Assembly: GCA_910589415.1 (NCBI GenBank)
Contig: OU342639.1
Span: 22,886,268 to 22,950,267, forward strand
Origin: Malachius bipustulatus
Taxonomy: Eukaryota; Arthropoda; Insecta; Coleoptera; Melyridae
Direction: 5' to 3'
DNA length: 64,000 nucleotides
A program made the position numbers and the translations under genes. Below the pieces are notes generated by a model. That model searched no databases, had not been told where the DNA came from, and saw nothing but the letters and a program-made list of their open reading frames with translations. Below, piece after piece: positions 10,470-22,600 of this stretch; position 1 is the stretch's first letter; each line of letters starts with the position of its first letter.

Positions 10470-11330
10470 GAAACAATAATTATTTTTAATAAATCAAACA
10501 TAATTATCATGTTTGAATTATTATTATTATCATACCTATTATGGCTGATCAACTCTATACCTATCACAGTGAATATTTTGATATTTCCAAGAGATTGCCG
10601 CGCAACGGTCACGCCGCTTTTACGCAAACGCATTATGTGAATATTCGTGACAGTCCATGCTGTAGCCTCTTGTCGCAAAGCATCCCGTTTTCAATTCGGC
10701 GCAAATCAAGGGAGATGGGTATAACGCACTTCGTCGCACCGCACGTGCATCAGGGAGGTACCGCCAAAAGAAGTCTTTATTACACTATCGTCTACTGATA
10801 CTATCATGTCTTGTTAATAGAGCAACCGCAAATTAAATCAGTCTTCGGAGACGGAGATCGTTGGGTTGTCATGGTTGTGTTGTGTGTATGTTTTGTATTA
10901 GGATTTAGGTTAGATAGGTAGGTAGGTACTTCTGAATAAATTAATGATGAAAGTTTCGATTGAATATATCGACCGCGATGTGTCGATCGTAGATAGATAC
11001 CTACAGGAAAATTTACGGAAATAAAAAATCATCTGCAATAATTATTATAATAAGTACATGAAATTTTTCAATGTTTAATGTGTTATAATTAAAGAGTTAT
11101 TAAATAATTAGACGTGTTTGGAGTGATACAAAAACATAGTTTTCTTATGCCAAATAGCGATTACTTTGATTATGTCAACAATACATCTATAGGTATGTAA
11201 GTATGTAGTAAATAATATTTATTTACAACCATTATGCATGCACTATTAGGTATTACCACGCATGTTCCCTTGAAACCGAGCTTGAAACATACTGCGATTG
11301 CCTTTTTTGTTCTTGCATCATTTAGGTACT
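10470..11330. other. No gene established; weak 85-codon ORF at 10541-10798
   Basis: A GC-richer patch (about 10560-10790) holds an 85-codon plus frame beginning MADQLYTYHSEYFDISKRLP. I recognise no domain, and the opposite strand is also open, so this could be chance. The rest is AT-rich with GGTAGGTAGG-type insect motifs and no terminal repeats. Confidence 0.35.
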
Positions 11331-11332
11331 TA

Positions 11333-12387
11333 TACAGGCTGTATCAGAGATTTTGGGCCAAACTTTTGGTTCCTCTCATTAATGTAAGTTAAAAAATAAG
11401 TTTTTGAAAAATGAGTTTTTGGTTATTAAGTACATACTCGTGTAAATTTAAACTGATTTTGATGATACTTGGCATGAACAATAAACAAACAAATGCCTGT
11501 AATTTGACTATCTCAGATTTTATGGATGTCTTCCAGTGGCGTAGATATTCAGAGTTTTTTCTTTTCCCCCTCTTTTCCCTCCTTATCCTTTAGGCCGCGA
11601 ACTTTTTTCCAATTACAGAACCGTTATTCGATTGTCCATACATTTTAGAACAAAAAGTATTCCTTAATTTTTTTCATGCACCGTTTTTGAGATAGGTAAG
11701 TACTTGAAGTTTCCTTAAGAAATGTCACTAATCTAATATTCAGGGTTGGAGCCACTTTTTTCTGCGTGTCTTTAACGCCACTGACTTTATTGCAAATACA
11801 AAAACGTTATTTATTAGCCCATGGATTTTAGAGCCAAAAAGTATTCTCTAGCTTTTCCCATACGACGCACTATTTTTGAGATATTTAAACTAATTTAAAC
11901 ACTAATCATTAATAATGACATTTTGCATAAAAATTCTAGTCGGATAAATTTTAATGAAATCAACAATTTTGTAATGTAAAAATTGCCCAACATTACCTGA
12001 GAAAACTTAAAATATTTCAAAAACCTAAATGATGGTTTTTTTATTCTAAACTGCCTGGGCCTCGGCTTGGGCTATTGCACAACGGTTTCGTATTTGCAAT
12101 AAAGTCAGTGGCGTTAAATATAGGGAGGGAAAAGTGGCTCCAATCCTGACTATCTACGCCACTGGAAGACATCTACAAAATCTGAAATACACAAATTAAA
12201 GAGCTTTGTTTGCTTATTATTGTTCGTACCGAGTTTCATCAAAATCGTCGTAAATTTACACGAGTTATAACCAAAAACTCATATTTTTTTAAAGCTTGGC
12301 ACCCTGTATCTTTTGTATTTTTTAACTTACATTTATGAGAGGAACCACCCCTTCAATTTTGGCCCAACATCTCTGATACACCCTGTA
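11333..12387. mobile_element. 1.05-kb fold-back element with embedded CAGTGGCG repeats
   Basis: The left end TACAGGCTGTATCAGAGATT pairs with the right end ATCTCTGATACACCCTGTA. The arms share TTTTGGGCC, AACTTACATTxATGAGAGGAACC and ACTCGTGTAAATTTA. Inside, CAGTGGCGTAGATA near 11535 is mirrored by TATCTACGCCACTG near 12150, and GCCACTGACTTTATTGCAAA near 11800 is mirrored near 12100. A second bounded repeat may therefore be nested. It is non-coding. Confidence 0.75.
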
Positions 12388-13552
12388 TGTATACCTACCT
12401 AGTCGGCATACGATACAGTAAAGTAACAATACAGGGTGTTTCACCAGCAGACCGACATAACTTAAGGGTAGGTGTAGTTTTCAAGATGATTCAGGATCTG
12501 GTTTTGAAATTTTTCTCAGGCCCTTCGATTCGATTAATGCATTTTGTCGAAATTTTTTATGAGCAGTATCTTTTGAATGAATTTATGGAATTCAATGAAA
12601 TTTGGTAGATATGCTCTACCAATGACATTACCTTAATACCTGGCATTTTTCGCCGATTCGAAAACTGCAGGACCGTACTTAATTTTTCAGGTCTCTATCG
12701 GTTTCGTCAAAAAGTCCACCTGTATGCATGCATTTTCTTCAATCATTTTATAAAAATACATGAAAATGCTACAATTGCGGTAAAAAAATACTTGCCACCA
12801 ATAAACTGAATCGAGAAGAAAAAAAATGTTTTTTCAGGATTTCAATTGATGGTTGTTAATAATTTTCGAAAAATCATATGTGATTTTTTTAAACTGGTAT
12901 GTATTTTGTAATTATTTCAAATAAATTTGCTTGATCTACAGATTTAGCCAAGATTAGAGACCGTTCTAGATTTTTCGAGCTAAAAATAAGTTTTAACAAG
13001 AAAAACAACTCAAGTTTTAATAAGACAAACAACTGAAAGAAGAAATGGTAATTTTAATGACAACCAAACACATAAGCATATAAGTAACACAATTTAATAC
13101 AATAACACATAAACAAATAAGCGAAACAGAAAGAAAAATATCAAAAAAATATGGTGGCCTGTTTGAACATTATCTGAACTGAACTGTAGTTTTTCTTCCC
13201 AACATTTGTGTTGATATTTTTCTTTCTGTCTTCGTCCCACATCTTATTTTTATGTGTGCATGCTTTCACGGCTGACATAAAATGAAATGACATCATAATT
13301 GATTCCGGGCCATTTTGCTTCGTGGCAACTCTCCATGGATCAAGGTGGCGTTTCCGAGTTGGGCCATATTACCTGAGTGATTCACCGAATTCATGGGGGG
13401 GGGGACTTTAATCCTACGGTTCAGTTGGGCCAAGGGATTTCTAGGAAAAGTTTTATACCGAATATAATAGAAAAATTAAAAAAACGATAAGGCAGTAATT
13501 GGTAAGTAAGTAAAGTAAGTAATTGGATGGATTTTTTTTTTGTTTTATATAA
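12388..13552. other. No gene; one-sided CAGGGTG end and worn repeats
   Basis: ATACAGGGTGTTTCACCAGC near 12430 looks like a fold-back terminus, but no inverse partner was found, so it may be truncated. Around 13250-13310 a GCTTTCACGGCTG word and an ATTGATTCCGGGCC word resemble parts of the sequence at 43.26-43.46 kb. A G run lies near 13396. No coding sequence recognised. Confidence 0.4.
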
Positions 13553-13830
13553 CTTTATTAATTTTTGGTTTCCATGATTCTTTTGGCGTCGAATGACATG
13601 AAAAACCCTCGGAAAAACCAATATGATCTAGTCGGTATTGAAAATTTTTGAAATGTAAAGTGGATAGCTTATGACGGCTTATGCGGATAGGTAGGTGTAA
13701 AATAAAAAATCTCAATTTTTCAGCATATGTATTTCAGTAATGCCTGAATTAAAAAAAAATAGTTTTCCATTCTTAATTTGCATCAAATTGTGCTCGATTT
13801 TGCCCCTTAACTGACTCAGTATCTAGCAAA
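13553..13830. mobile_element. Half-copy of fold-back family B
   Basis: Matches the right half of the 2783-3656 element in order: TTTTTGGTTTCCATGATT, GAAATGT-AGTGGATAGCTT, TTTTTCAG, TATTTCAG-AATG-CTGAA, and the final ACTGACTCxGTATCT. No second arm is present, so this is a truncated or worn copy. Confidence 0.6.
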
Positions 13831-14017
13831 ATAAGAAAGTTGCCTGTATCTGGAGATATATTATATACAGGTTGGTCCGGATTTCATCTTTGAAAACTGT
13901 CAGGAGTAATTTATGAAAAATTTAATATTTTAATATCTTAAAACTGGCTGATCACGACAACTCGAAATTTTTGACAGTTGTTGTACTAATCGAAGCTCGA
14001 ATCGAAAAAAATTATTC

Positions 14018-14905
14018 TACAGGGTTATTCACGGTATACGCCACGGAAGATTATGGCTGTGTCTCTGGATTTTAGGATCTTTTTATTTTTGGAGTGGATA
14101 GAGACCCGGCAGAGGTACGTTTTAAAATTATATTCATAATGTACAGGCTGTCCCAAAAGCATGAAACATATCAAAGTTATGTTTTTTTTAAATGGAATGC
14201 TCCTATGTTATTGCATTTTTAGATTGTCTGAGAAGAGAAAATAAGATTTGCTTTTACAGTTGGTGTTTAAATTCAGGAGTTTTTGAGTTATAAACAAGTG
14301 AAAATCGTCATTTTTGAAGTTCAAGGCCCTGTACAAGGAAAACGGCTTAAGATAGAGAAAAACGGCTTACATGTCCCTATTTTAACTTTTCATGTACTAT
14401 CCAATGATGTGGATGAAATGTTTATACAAGGTGATAAAAAATTTGAAAAATTCTGAGATTTCTCCACGCGTCGACAAATAAAAAAATCAAAGAAAGTACA
14501 AATGTTTCTATACCATAGGATAGTACATGAAAAGTTAAAATAGGGACATGTTAGCCGTTTTTCTCTATCTTGAACCGTTTTCGTTGTACAGGGCCTTGAA
14601 CTTGAAAAATGACGATTTTCACTTCTTCATAACTCCAAAACTTCTTAATTTAAACACCAACTGTAAAAGCCAATCTTATTTTCTCTTCTCAGACAATCTA
14701 AAAATGCAATAACATAGGAGCATCCCATTTAAAAAAACATAACTTTGATATGTTTCATGCTTTTGGGACACCCTGTACATTATGAATATAATTTTAAAAC
14801 GTACCTCTGACGGGTCTCTATCCACTCCAAAAATAAAAAGATCCTAAAATCCAGAGACACGGCCATAATCTTCCGTGGCGTATACCTACCGTGAATAACC
14901 CTGTA
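14018..14905. mobile_element. Concentric fold-back element, outer repeat CAGGGTTATTCACGG
   Basis: TA-CAGGGTTATTCACGGTAT and ATACCTACCGTGAATAACCCTG-TA bound arms of about 120 bp. These share CCACGGAAGATTATGGC, GGATTTTAGGATC and GGGTCTCTATCCACTCC in inverse orientation. A complete inner fold-back (14142-14777) fills the middle. It is non-coding. Confidence 0.85.
14142..14777. mobile_element. Inner fold-back MITE, TA-CAGGCTGTCCCAAAAGC ends
   Basis: TACAGGCTGTCCCAAAAGCA is inverse to TGCTTTTGGGACACCCTGTA. The arms pair through TGAAACATATCAAAGTTATG, CAGACAATCTAAAAATGC and the word CGGCTTACATGTCCCTATTT, which is shared with the elements at 7.15-7.70 and 7.85-8.70 kb. Confidence 0.85.
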
Positions 14906-14957
14906 TAACTGACATTATATTATTGGGTGAATATCTAACGAATGTTACCAAAATATT

Positions 14958-16094
14958 CAGGGTGATTCGCCTAAGAACAGACACAGAGCAGGGGCGTGTA
15001 GGGAAACCCAAAGTAGGGTGATTTAACGCCATTTATCGCTATATACTAAAATGCACCCCTGAGAAGTTGTAGGCTTTGTAAATAGGGGTTCCAATCCAAA
15101 TTTCGAAAAAAATCAATATCTCAGCTATACAGTAAACTTAGAAAAACCAAATTTGGTATATGTTGTATGTAAGTAATGTACCAAGAGCATTCGTTCATCG
15201 ACAGTAAATAGTTTAATTGTAGCATTTTAAAAGGATTGATAACGGGTGATGCACCATTAAGGTGTTACAGAATTTTTTAAAGCGTTGGACGATTTAAAAA
15301 ATGATTACTTTATTCTATGGGGAACTTAAGTTTCAAACTTATATTTCTCTTATTATTATTTTCTAAAAAACATTGTTGTTTTCCACAACAATCCTAATAA
15401 CAATTTTTTTTGCAATTATGTTATTTAAAATCGAATTTAAAATCATCGAAAATTTAAAAGTTGGCTTTTAAATTAAATGACAAACTCGACGATCAAGAAG
15501 AAAGTTGAAAACGATAAAGATATTTGAAAAATAACAACAGAAATAAGTTTGAAAATCAAATTCTCCATAAAATAAAGTTATAATTTCTGATTTTTCTAAC
15601 TTTTATTTCTCTTCTTTTTTTTCAAAAAAACTGTCGTTTTTCGAAAAATCGAAAAAAAATTTTTTTTTTAATAATAATAAAAATAAAAGTTTCAGAATTA
15701 AATTCCCCATAAAATAAAGTAATACTTAAAACGTGTAACATTTTATGTAACATCATAGTAGGCCGTAACATCATGTAAAAATATGAAACATTTTAAAGGT
15801 TCATCATCCCTTATCAACTCTTTAAAATGTTACAATTTAACTCTGCTTACTTACTGTAGATGAATGCTTTTGGCTGGGCTTTTGGTATACTCACAAATAC
15901 CAAATTTGTTTTTTTAAGTTCAAGTATAGATGAGGTAGGTATTGAATTTCTTCGAAATTAGGAATCCCTATTTTAAAGGGTGTAACTTCTCATGGGTGCA
16001 ATTTAGTGTAGTGGTAAGTTGAGTTAAATTACCCAATATTGGGGTCCCCGACACACCCTCCTGCCCTGTGTCGGTTCTTAAGCGAATCACCCTG
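14958..16094. mobile_element. 1.1-kb inverted-repeat element, CAGGGTGATTCGC ends
   Basis: The left end CAGGGTGATTCGCCTAAGAA pairs with TTCTTAAGCGAATCACCCTG at the right. The arms share GACACAGxGCAGG, GGGTGATTTAAC, TGCACCC-GAGAAGTT and AATAGGG-TTCC. The inner part holds weaker matches (TTTAAAATG, CTGTAGATGAATGC against TCGTTCATCGACAG). It is non-coding. Confidence 0.75.
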
Positions 16095-16145
16095 TATAAA
16101 GAATGAAAAAAAAATTCCTGTACATGTAGTGTGAGTACATATGTA

Positions 16146-17165
16146 TACATAATGTTATAAGGTCCCAAATTTAAGCATTAAGCTTTGTAAAAAATAACTA
16201 TTTTAAAAAACAAATGACGATTAATTTTTGAGCTTAAATTTAAATTCTGTAATGATCACATTACACCTGACCTGACATTTTTAAATTAAATAAATCTATC
16301 GAGAAAAACGCAAAAGTACGTGAATTTTGAGATATTTTCGCGAGCTCTTCAATATAAAATTTTTTCAAGCTGTCTCTAGCTCTCGAGTTTTTCCAGAAAA
16401 TAGAAAAACCCGCTTTTTCATATTCTACATATTCTCTCAAAAAAATAAAAAACCGAAAAGCGCAGGAATTTCGAACAATTTTCCAGCTCTTCAATGTAAT
16501 CTTCGGGTTGCCTCTAATTAGCGTCATTTTCCGAAAAATCGAGATAAACTCCTTTTTCTTGGTAGGATTTGACCTTAATTTTGACCGGGTGCAACGCAAA
16601 CAACTAAAAAGCACAGGAATTTCGAGTTTTTTTTTCAAGCTCTTCAATGGAATTTTCGAGCTATAGATAGATATCTAGCTTCCCTCATTTTTCGAAAAAT
16701 AGAGAAAAGCTTCCCTTTCGTGCGTTTTGACCTTATTATTTGGAAACTCCCCAAGGTACTCCCGCAAAAAAACGCAAGTCACTAGGATTTCGAGATTTTC
16801 GAGTTCTTGAATGGCATTTTCTAGTTGTTTCTAGCTGCCATCATTTTCCGGAAAATCGTAAAATTTTCTTTTGTAATGGTAACAGGGCAGGAATTTATAG
16901 CTAATTTTTGAGCCCTCCTATGGAAATGAGTTGTTTTTCTAGATCTTCCAGGAAATGACGGCAGCCAAAGACCGCTTGAAAATAGCTCGAAAATCTTGAC
17001 GTGCTTTTTGGTTTTCCAATAGTTTTAATTCTATAGCGGAAGCCCAAAATGTTTTAATGAGCTCAAAACAAGCTGCAAAATCCCTCGTTTATTATTATTT
17101 TAAATAGTTATCTTTTACAAAGTATTACATGCCTAGTGTTTAAATTTGGAACCTTATGTTATATT
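16146..17165. mobile_element. 1-kb element with 70-bp terminal inverted repeats and internal tandem repeats
   Basis: ATAAGGTCCCAAATTTAAGC near 16157 pairs with TTTAAATTTGGAACCTTAT near 17140; TTTGTAAAAAATAACTATTT pairs with AAATAGTTATCTTTTACAAA. Between them, about 16270-16930, are four to five worn direct repeats of roughly 110-150 bp. Each contains AGGAATTTCGA, AGCTCTTCAATG and a CATTTTxCGAAAAAT-GAGA block. The overlapping plus and minus ORFs here arise from these repeats. Confidence 0.65.
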
Positions 17166-17532
17166 GTATTAGTGTTTATTCAAAAAAAAAGTCTGTATGT
17201 AAAAACACAGAAAAAGTAAAAAAAAAGAATGTAAGCAATAAGCATGCCAAATAAACATCAGTCAACTTAATCCACAAGACGCAAAGTCTACACATAATAT
17301 GTCCGTGGATTTTTAATTATCGAGATTGTCAAGTATATTACATAATATGCTCGATAATATTTAATTATATATTATAATCAAGAATGATAACTAAACATAA
17401 TGCTACACCAACATCAGACAAACCCACTAAAGGGTATTATCTCGGACATGGGTGTAAACGTTGAAAATAGACCTACCATGCACATGCAGAGCCTCGTGCA
17501 GAGCCTAGCGCGAAGCTCGATATTATCGTCGT

Positions 17533-17925
17533 CAATATCACGGAAGTGACTTACCTAACTCAAAAAAATCAAATTTTAAATTACCTATGACGTCTATACG
17601 TACATAAAATGATCGGCTTTACAATCTCACAAAGTGGCGTGTCTCAATTCCCTATAGTTTTGGTTATACAGCAGACCATGTAACGGCCGGCGTATCTCAC
17701 TTTGAACTAAGACAATTTTTTTCAATTTTACGAAGTGACTTATCTCTATTTTTGAAAATCTAATGAAATTATATAAACATTTTTAAGCTGCCAAACACTA
17801 AACACTACTATGGCATCCTTCAATAGCCGAACGAAACAAAAAAAAATATTAAAAACTTTTAAACGCCCTCCTGTAGAATTTGCAAAACTGAGTTACGTCA
17901 TTTCGTGATATTGACCACTATTATA
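17533..17925. mobile_element. Small inverted-repeat (MITE-like) element
   Basis: GTCAATATCACGGAAGTGAC near 17538 is mirrored by GTCATTTCGTGATATTGAC near 17900, followed inward by a weaker AACTCA-AAAA match. The motif GAAGTGACTTA also recurs in the middle. No coding sequence. No clear target duplication. Confidence 0.55.
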
Positions 17926-18518
17926 GGCAAAATAGCAGCTTTTACGCTCGATAAATGCAACAGGCGCCAGTAAAAAAAAAGATTGGGAAAAATCGGTAAA
18001 TGTATATCCTATAAAAACATATTGCGTCACAAGGGAAGAAAAAAAACTTTAAAAGCCTGAGACAATTAGATGCACGAGCGAGCAAAGCGAAGCGAGGATA
18101 GCTAAGGGCTAGTACAGCATTTTTCGACTCGCATAAAAAATAAAATAAAATATAGCAAAAATATTTATAAATACGTATATAAATAGATACAAAACATTGA
18201 TTTAAACCTTAAACTGACGTTTAATTATATTACTTGAAACTTCAAAAGACATAGATGACACACCAGAGTTCACAGATTGTCGATTGTATATTTTTGCTGC
18301 CTGTTTATCGCCATTAGCTTGATATTTATTTTTATGTAAGTAATTTTTAGGAAGTTTTTCATAAGTTGTCTAGTTTGAGGGGCGAGTGTTACATTGCGTG
18401 AATTAAATTGTGGAACGAAGAAGTACGATCACAGAAAAGCACAAAAAACTTGACAAAACTTTGATTGGTATTAAGTTAGGATGACTGACCACAAACTACA
18501 CAAACCGGGTCCCAAGAT
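17926..18518. other. No gene recognised
   Basis: AT-rich. Contains AGCGAGCAAAGCGAAGCGAG near 18085. No bounded element or coding region identified. Confidence 0.45.
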
Positions 18519-18740
18519 TCCTTTATCAAGGGATTTGAGCGGTTTTTCAAAACAGAAATAAATGAAATTTGGGAATGTACCCTAAATACACGTTTACCCC
18601 CTTCACCCCCCCCCCCCCCCCAGGTAATCATCCCCTACTTTTTTTTCAAATTACACCCCTAGGTTTAGTTCTCGGCAGGATAGGTATTAACTGACTTCGT
18701 TCTGAATACAATGACTTGCGATTTTTGAAAATCTAAGCAT
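18519..18740. repeat. Left arm of an old, interrupted inverted repeat
   Basis: CCTTTATCAAGGGATTTGAG near 18519 and the block GTTCTGAATACAATGACTTG to TCTAAGCAT (about 18695-18740) are inverse to 32786-32895 (GCTTAGATTTTTTAAAATCG, GTATTCAGAACAC, AAGGGATATCC...CTTGATAAAG). The left arm also holds a C run near 18610 that the right arm lacks. The two arms, now 14 kb apart, bracket the BEL insertions. Confidence 0.55.
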
Positions 18741-18897
18741 ACCTATTATTTCAAGGAAACTTTAATGTAGGCGACAACGTCGCCCTCGTGTAACAAACTA
18801 GACAAGATGCCCAATTTCAATAGCCCAGCAACCTTCACGGCGTCAACACCAGCGTTAATTTTTGCATGAAATAAGTAAAACCACAAATAATACTAAG
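18741..18897 (+). mobile_element. 5' part of the old BEL/Pao 5' LTR (split by the young element)
   Basis: Joined in the mind to 25599-25651, this sequence resembles 32372-32559 block by block: ATTTCAAGGAAA, CGTCGCCCT, CGTGTAACAA, CAACCTTCA, AAACCACAAATA, then TGTCTA-TTATAAT and ATAxxGAACCAACA. Identity is moderate, so the element is old. The junction with the young BEL at 18898 carries its 5-bp duplication CTAAG. Confidence 0.55.
18893..18897. repeat. Target-site duplication of the young BEL element, left copy (CTAAG)
   Basis: CTAAG precedes the LTR here and follows it at 25594-25598. Five bp is the usual duplication length for BEL/Pao. Confidence 0.9.
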
Positions 18898-19467
18898 TGT
18901 TAACTCCGCGTCAAAGAGCAACACGAAATATTAACGACGCGATTCGATCCTGAAAGGGGGCTAAATTAATGCGGCTCGATGCCGCGATGGTAATACCGAA
19001 TCGCCACGGATGACAGGATCGAAATTTAGGGAAGGACCAGGCTATAATTGCCAATGATTGACAGGAACACAATTATTAATAATAATTATCGAAATTACTG
19101 ACCTTGTGTCTTGTCCGACTAAAGGGGCACTTGTTTTAATTTGCGAGATGTTGTAACTATTATTATTGTTCACTCTGCTTCACTATGTAGGTACCCACGA
19201 TTGTTCCACTACTTTATACCGCTTCCTTATTTAATTAAAGAACTAGGTATCCCGTTCCCATAACACCAGCATCGACGAGTCTGGTACGAACGGCACTCTG
19301 TCGAGCTCTCTCCTCTCTCGATGTTAAACCTCGACTCTTCTCTCTATGTGTGGTCCTGTCCGGTCAGGTGTCCTTTTCCTTCGTCCCGATGTGTAAAGGG
19401 ATAGGAAGGGGTAGGAAACGGTGGTGTCTTAGAGAATACGAATCGATTATTCACCAAGGACGTAACA
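18898..19467 (-). repeat. 3' LTR of the young BEL element (570 bp)
   Basis: In element orientation it starts TGTTACGTCC and ends GAGTTAACA, giving TG...CA ends. It appears identical to 25024-25593. A 91-codon frame across its inner edge (19350-19625) is not considered a gene. Confidence 0.95.
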
Positions 19468-19482
19468 TACCGCCCACCAAAA
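19468..19482 (-). other. Polypurine tract of the young BEL element
   Basis: In element orientation TTTTGGTGGGCGGTA directly precedes the 3' LTR. The GGTGGGCGG core is the expected plus-strand primer position. Confidence 0.7.
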
Positions 19483-19610
19483 TTACCGGAGGAATTTTCC
19501 GCTATCAGAAAATTGAACCAAAAGCGAAACTAACGAAAACGAAACTAACGACAATAACAAAAACGAAACGAAACGAAACGACAAGTCAGGGACGAAATTC
19601 CCTGAGTCCG

Positions 19611-22600
19611 TTACTGGTTAGGTAACGGGCAAAGTTTGACCAGAGGTCGTTTACAAAGACCTTTGGTCGTACGAACCGAGGCAACCCTGGCGACACCATC
19701 CGCACCAGGGTGCAGAGAAACAATTCTTCCTAGAGCCCATTTCAAAGTCTCTGACGATAAATCAGAAGCGATCTCGAGATGAATCGCGCGAGTCGCGAAA
19801 CATACGAACAAACATAAATAGGCTTTAGAAGTTTTGACACCCCTATACCTCGACAAGACAATAGGAAAGGGTCCCCCATAATCGACCCCGACACAACTAA
19901 AGGGCTTCAATTGGGAGACACGAGCGACAGATAAATTCCCCATGGGAGGCTCCAACGAGAGGGGACGAGTGCGAAAGCAACGATTGCATTTCGACAAATA
20001 ACTACGAATGACCCTACGAGCAGACAGGATCCAAAAATTTTGTTGAAGGAGATAATGAGTAGTGTTCACTCCTGGGTGCAAATTACCTCGATGTATCTGA
20101 TCAATCAAAAGTTCAACCAACCTATGCCTTCCTGGCAACAATGCGGGATATTTAGCGTCGAATGCTAAACCCGAATGCAACAGTCGACCCCCGACTCGCA
20201 AAATACCGAAATCATCAATAAAGGGCGACAATGACTGCAAGTACTTGGCACATGGTTTACCAGAGCGAATTTTCTCCAATTCCGAAGAGAAGACCGAAGA
20301 TTGAACAATTCTAACAATGTGCATGAGAGCAGCATGCAACTCAGAGACACTCAATGCACCAGTGGTCCTATTGACAGCACGACAATTGTTAGTGAAACGA
20401 AAACAACGAGCGATAATACCCTGAATTTTCCTCAAAGAAGAAAATCTTTTCAACAAAACATCGACATCCGAAATCTCTATCGTAGCGAACAAAACAATAT
20501 TCCTTTTCTCCAGTTCAACATCAGAAGTGGGAGCAATGGGAACGAGTGCTGGCCAAGATTCCAGCGGCAATCTGAGGAATTCAGGCCCCGCCCACCATGC
20601 GGAAGCCCCGACTAACTCCTCTGGTAACAAGCCCCGAGACGCGACGTCCGCTGGGTTGTCACCTGAACGTACATGATTCCAACAATCCGGAGGAATTCGA
20701 TCCTGAATGTGGACGACACGATTCGAAACAAAAGTCTTCCACCGATGTGGAGACGACTTGATCCAGGATAGAGCGACCGAAGAGTCACTCCAAGCGAAAA
20801 CCTTATCAACAACAATGGATTGAGGACCTTGTTCAAGGACGAACGAAACGAGATCTGATAGTAAGACTGCGGCACACAATTCCAGCCGTGGAACGGAGAG
20901 TGGTTTGAGCGGAGCAACACGAGACTTGGCAGTAACGAAACGAACCTGCACATTGCCATCGGCGTCCTCGAAACGATAATACACCACACCCGCATAACCT
21001 GCAGTCGACGCATCACAAAATGCGTGCAGCTGACACGACACGAAAGATCCTTCGGGAACCAAGCACCTAGGGATTGTCAACTTGGATAAAACATGAAGAG
21101 TGGACTTATATCGATTCCACTTTTCGACAACATCAGCTGGTGGATCTTCATCCCAATCCAGCCCGAGATACCACAAATGTTGAATGACTCGTTTTGCCAT
21201 AAAGGTCAATGGGCACAAGAAACCCAACGGGTCATAGATCTTAGCGACTTCTGAGAGAATGCTTCTCTTAGTACAAGGTGAATCTATGGACTTAACCATG
21301 AACGAAAACGAATCAGTAGCCGATTGCCACTGAAGGCCAAGAATTTTCACCGAAAAGTCCGATTCCGAATCAAAGTTGGATGACTGCTGTTGACAATGTT
21401 CAACCGGCAGATCCTGAAGCAATTGTGGATTGTTAGCAGACCATTTCCGCAACTCAAATTGTCCCAATTGCAATAGCGAAATGAGCTGATTTCTCAACTC
21501 CAAGGTTTCCTCGATTTGATTTGCCCCAATGGCAAAATCATCGACATAAAGCCCGAGACGAATGGCTTTCGAAGCGAGAGGAAACTTCTCAGAATTTTCT
21601 TGAGCTAATTGTAACAAGCACCTAATGGCCAAATATGGCGAGGACGAAACACCATAAGTTACAGTGTTCAATTTGTAACTTCGAATAGGATCCTTTTCTG
21701 AAAAACGCCAACGAATTAATTGATACTGTCGATGTGAATCTCCAACTAAAATTTGCCGATACATCTGCCTAATGTCACAAGTGAACACGAATTTGTTCTC
21801 TCGAAAACGAAGCAAAACACTAGTGATGTCATTTTGCAACTTCGGACCAATCAACAAGGTATCATTTAACGAAAGATTGTTCGATGCTTTGGCCGAGGCG
21901 TCGAACACGACACGAATTTTCGACGATACTGGGGCGAGCGAAGACACATCAGAAGACATCGAAACACCAGGGTCTTTAAAAACGCAATGATGCGGAATGT
22001 AATAAGAGTTTGCAGATTCCGACTCCAATGGCACCAACGACATGTGCCCAGCCTCCAAATAATCTTTCATAAACTCTACATACATGTCTCTAATGTGAGG
22101 CAACCTCGACAATCGTCTCTCCAAAGCGAGCAAACGACGATCTGCGACATTCAACGAATCATTAAAGATAGGCAACTCTTTGCTATCCTTAAATGGCAAC
22201 AATACCCCAAAACGACCTGATTCTTCTCGATAATGAGACTCAACGAACAACGACTCAGCCTCTTGTTCCTCATTAGAGCAAACCTCAACTGAAGGCACCT
22301 CCTCAACTCTCCAAAATGCCTTAAGAGTCTCTTCAAGGGTCGAATCTACCGACGCAAAACAAGCTTGAACCTCGCCCGCAACCTTCGACGAAATGGTTCC
22401 CAAAAGAACCCAACCAAACGTCGTGTTCATTGCGGCTGGACAGTTATCACTGCCCGACAAATAACCACCATGAACAATATTGGGAAAGATGTCAGCTCCT
22501 AGCAAAACATCGACAGAACCAGGCGTGTACCAATTAGGATCCGCTAACTTCAAATTATCAAGCGCCTTCGATGGCGAAATGTCAACACTGGGAAGTTTTC

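Noticed and set aside
16261..16647. 128-codon minus ORF
   Set aside because: It is formed by degenerate direct repeats inside an inverted-repeat element. Composition is Lys/Phe-rich and no domain is recognisable.
19350..19625. 91-codon ORF at the LTR edge
   Set aside because: It runs from the LTR into the purine-tract region, against the strand of the element, with low-complexity Lys/Thr codons. No domain.
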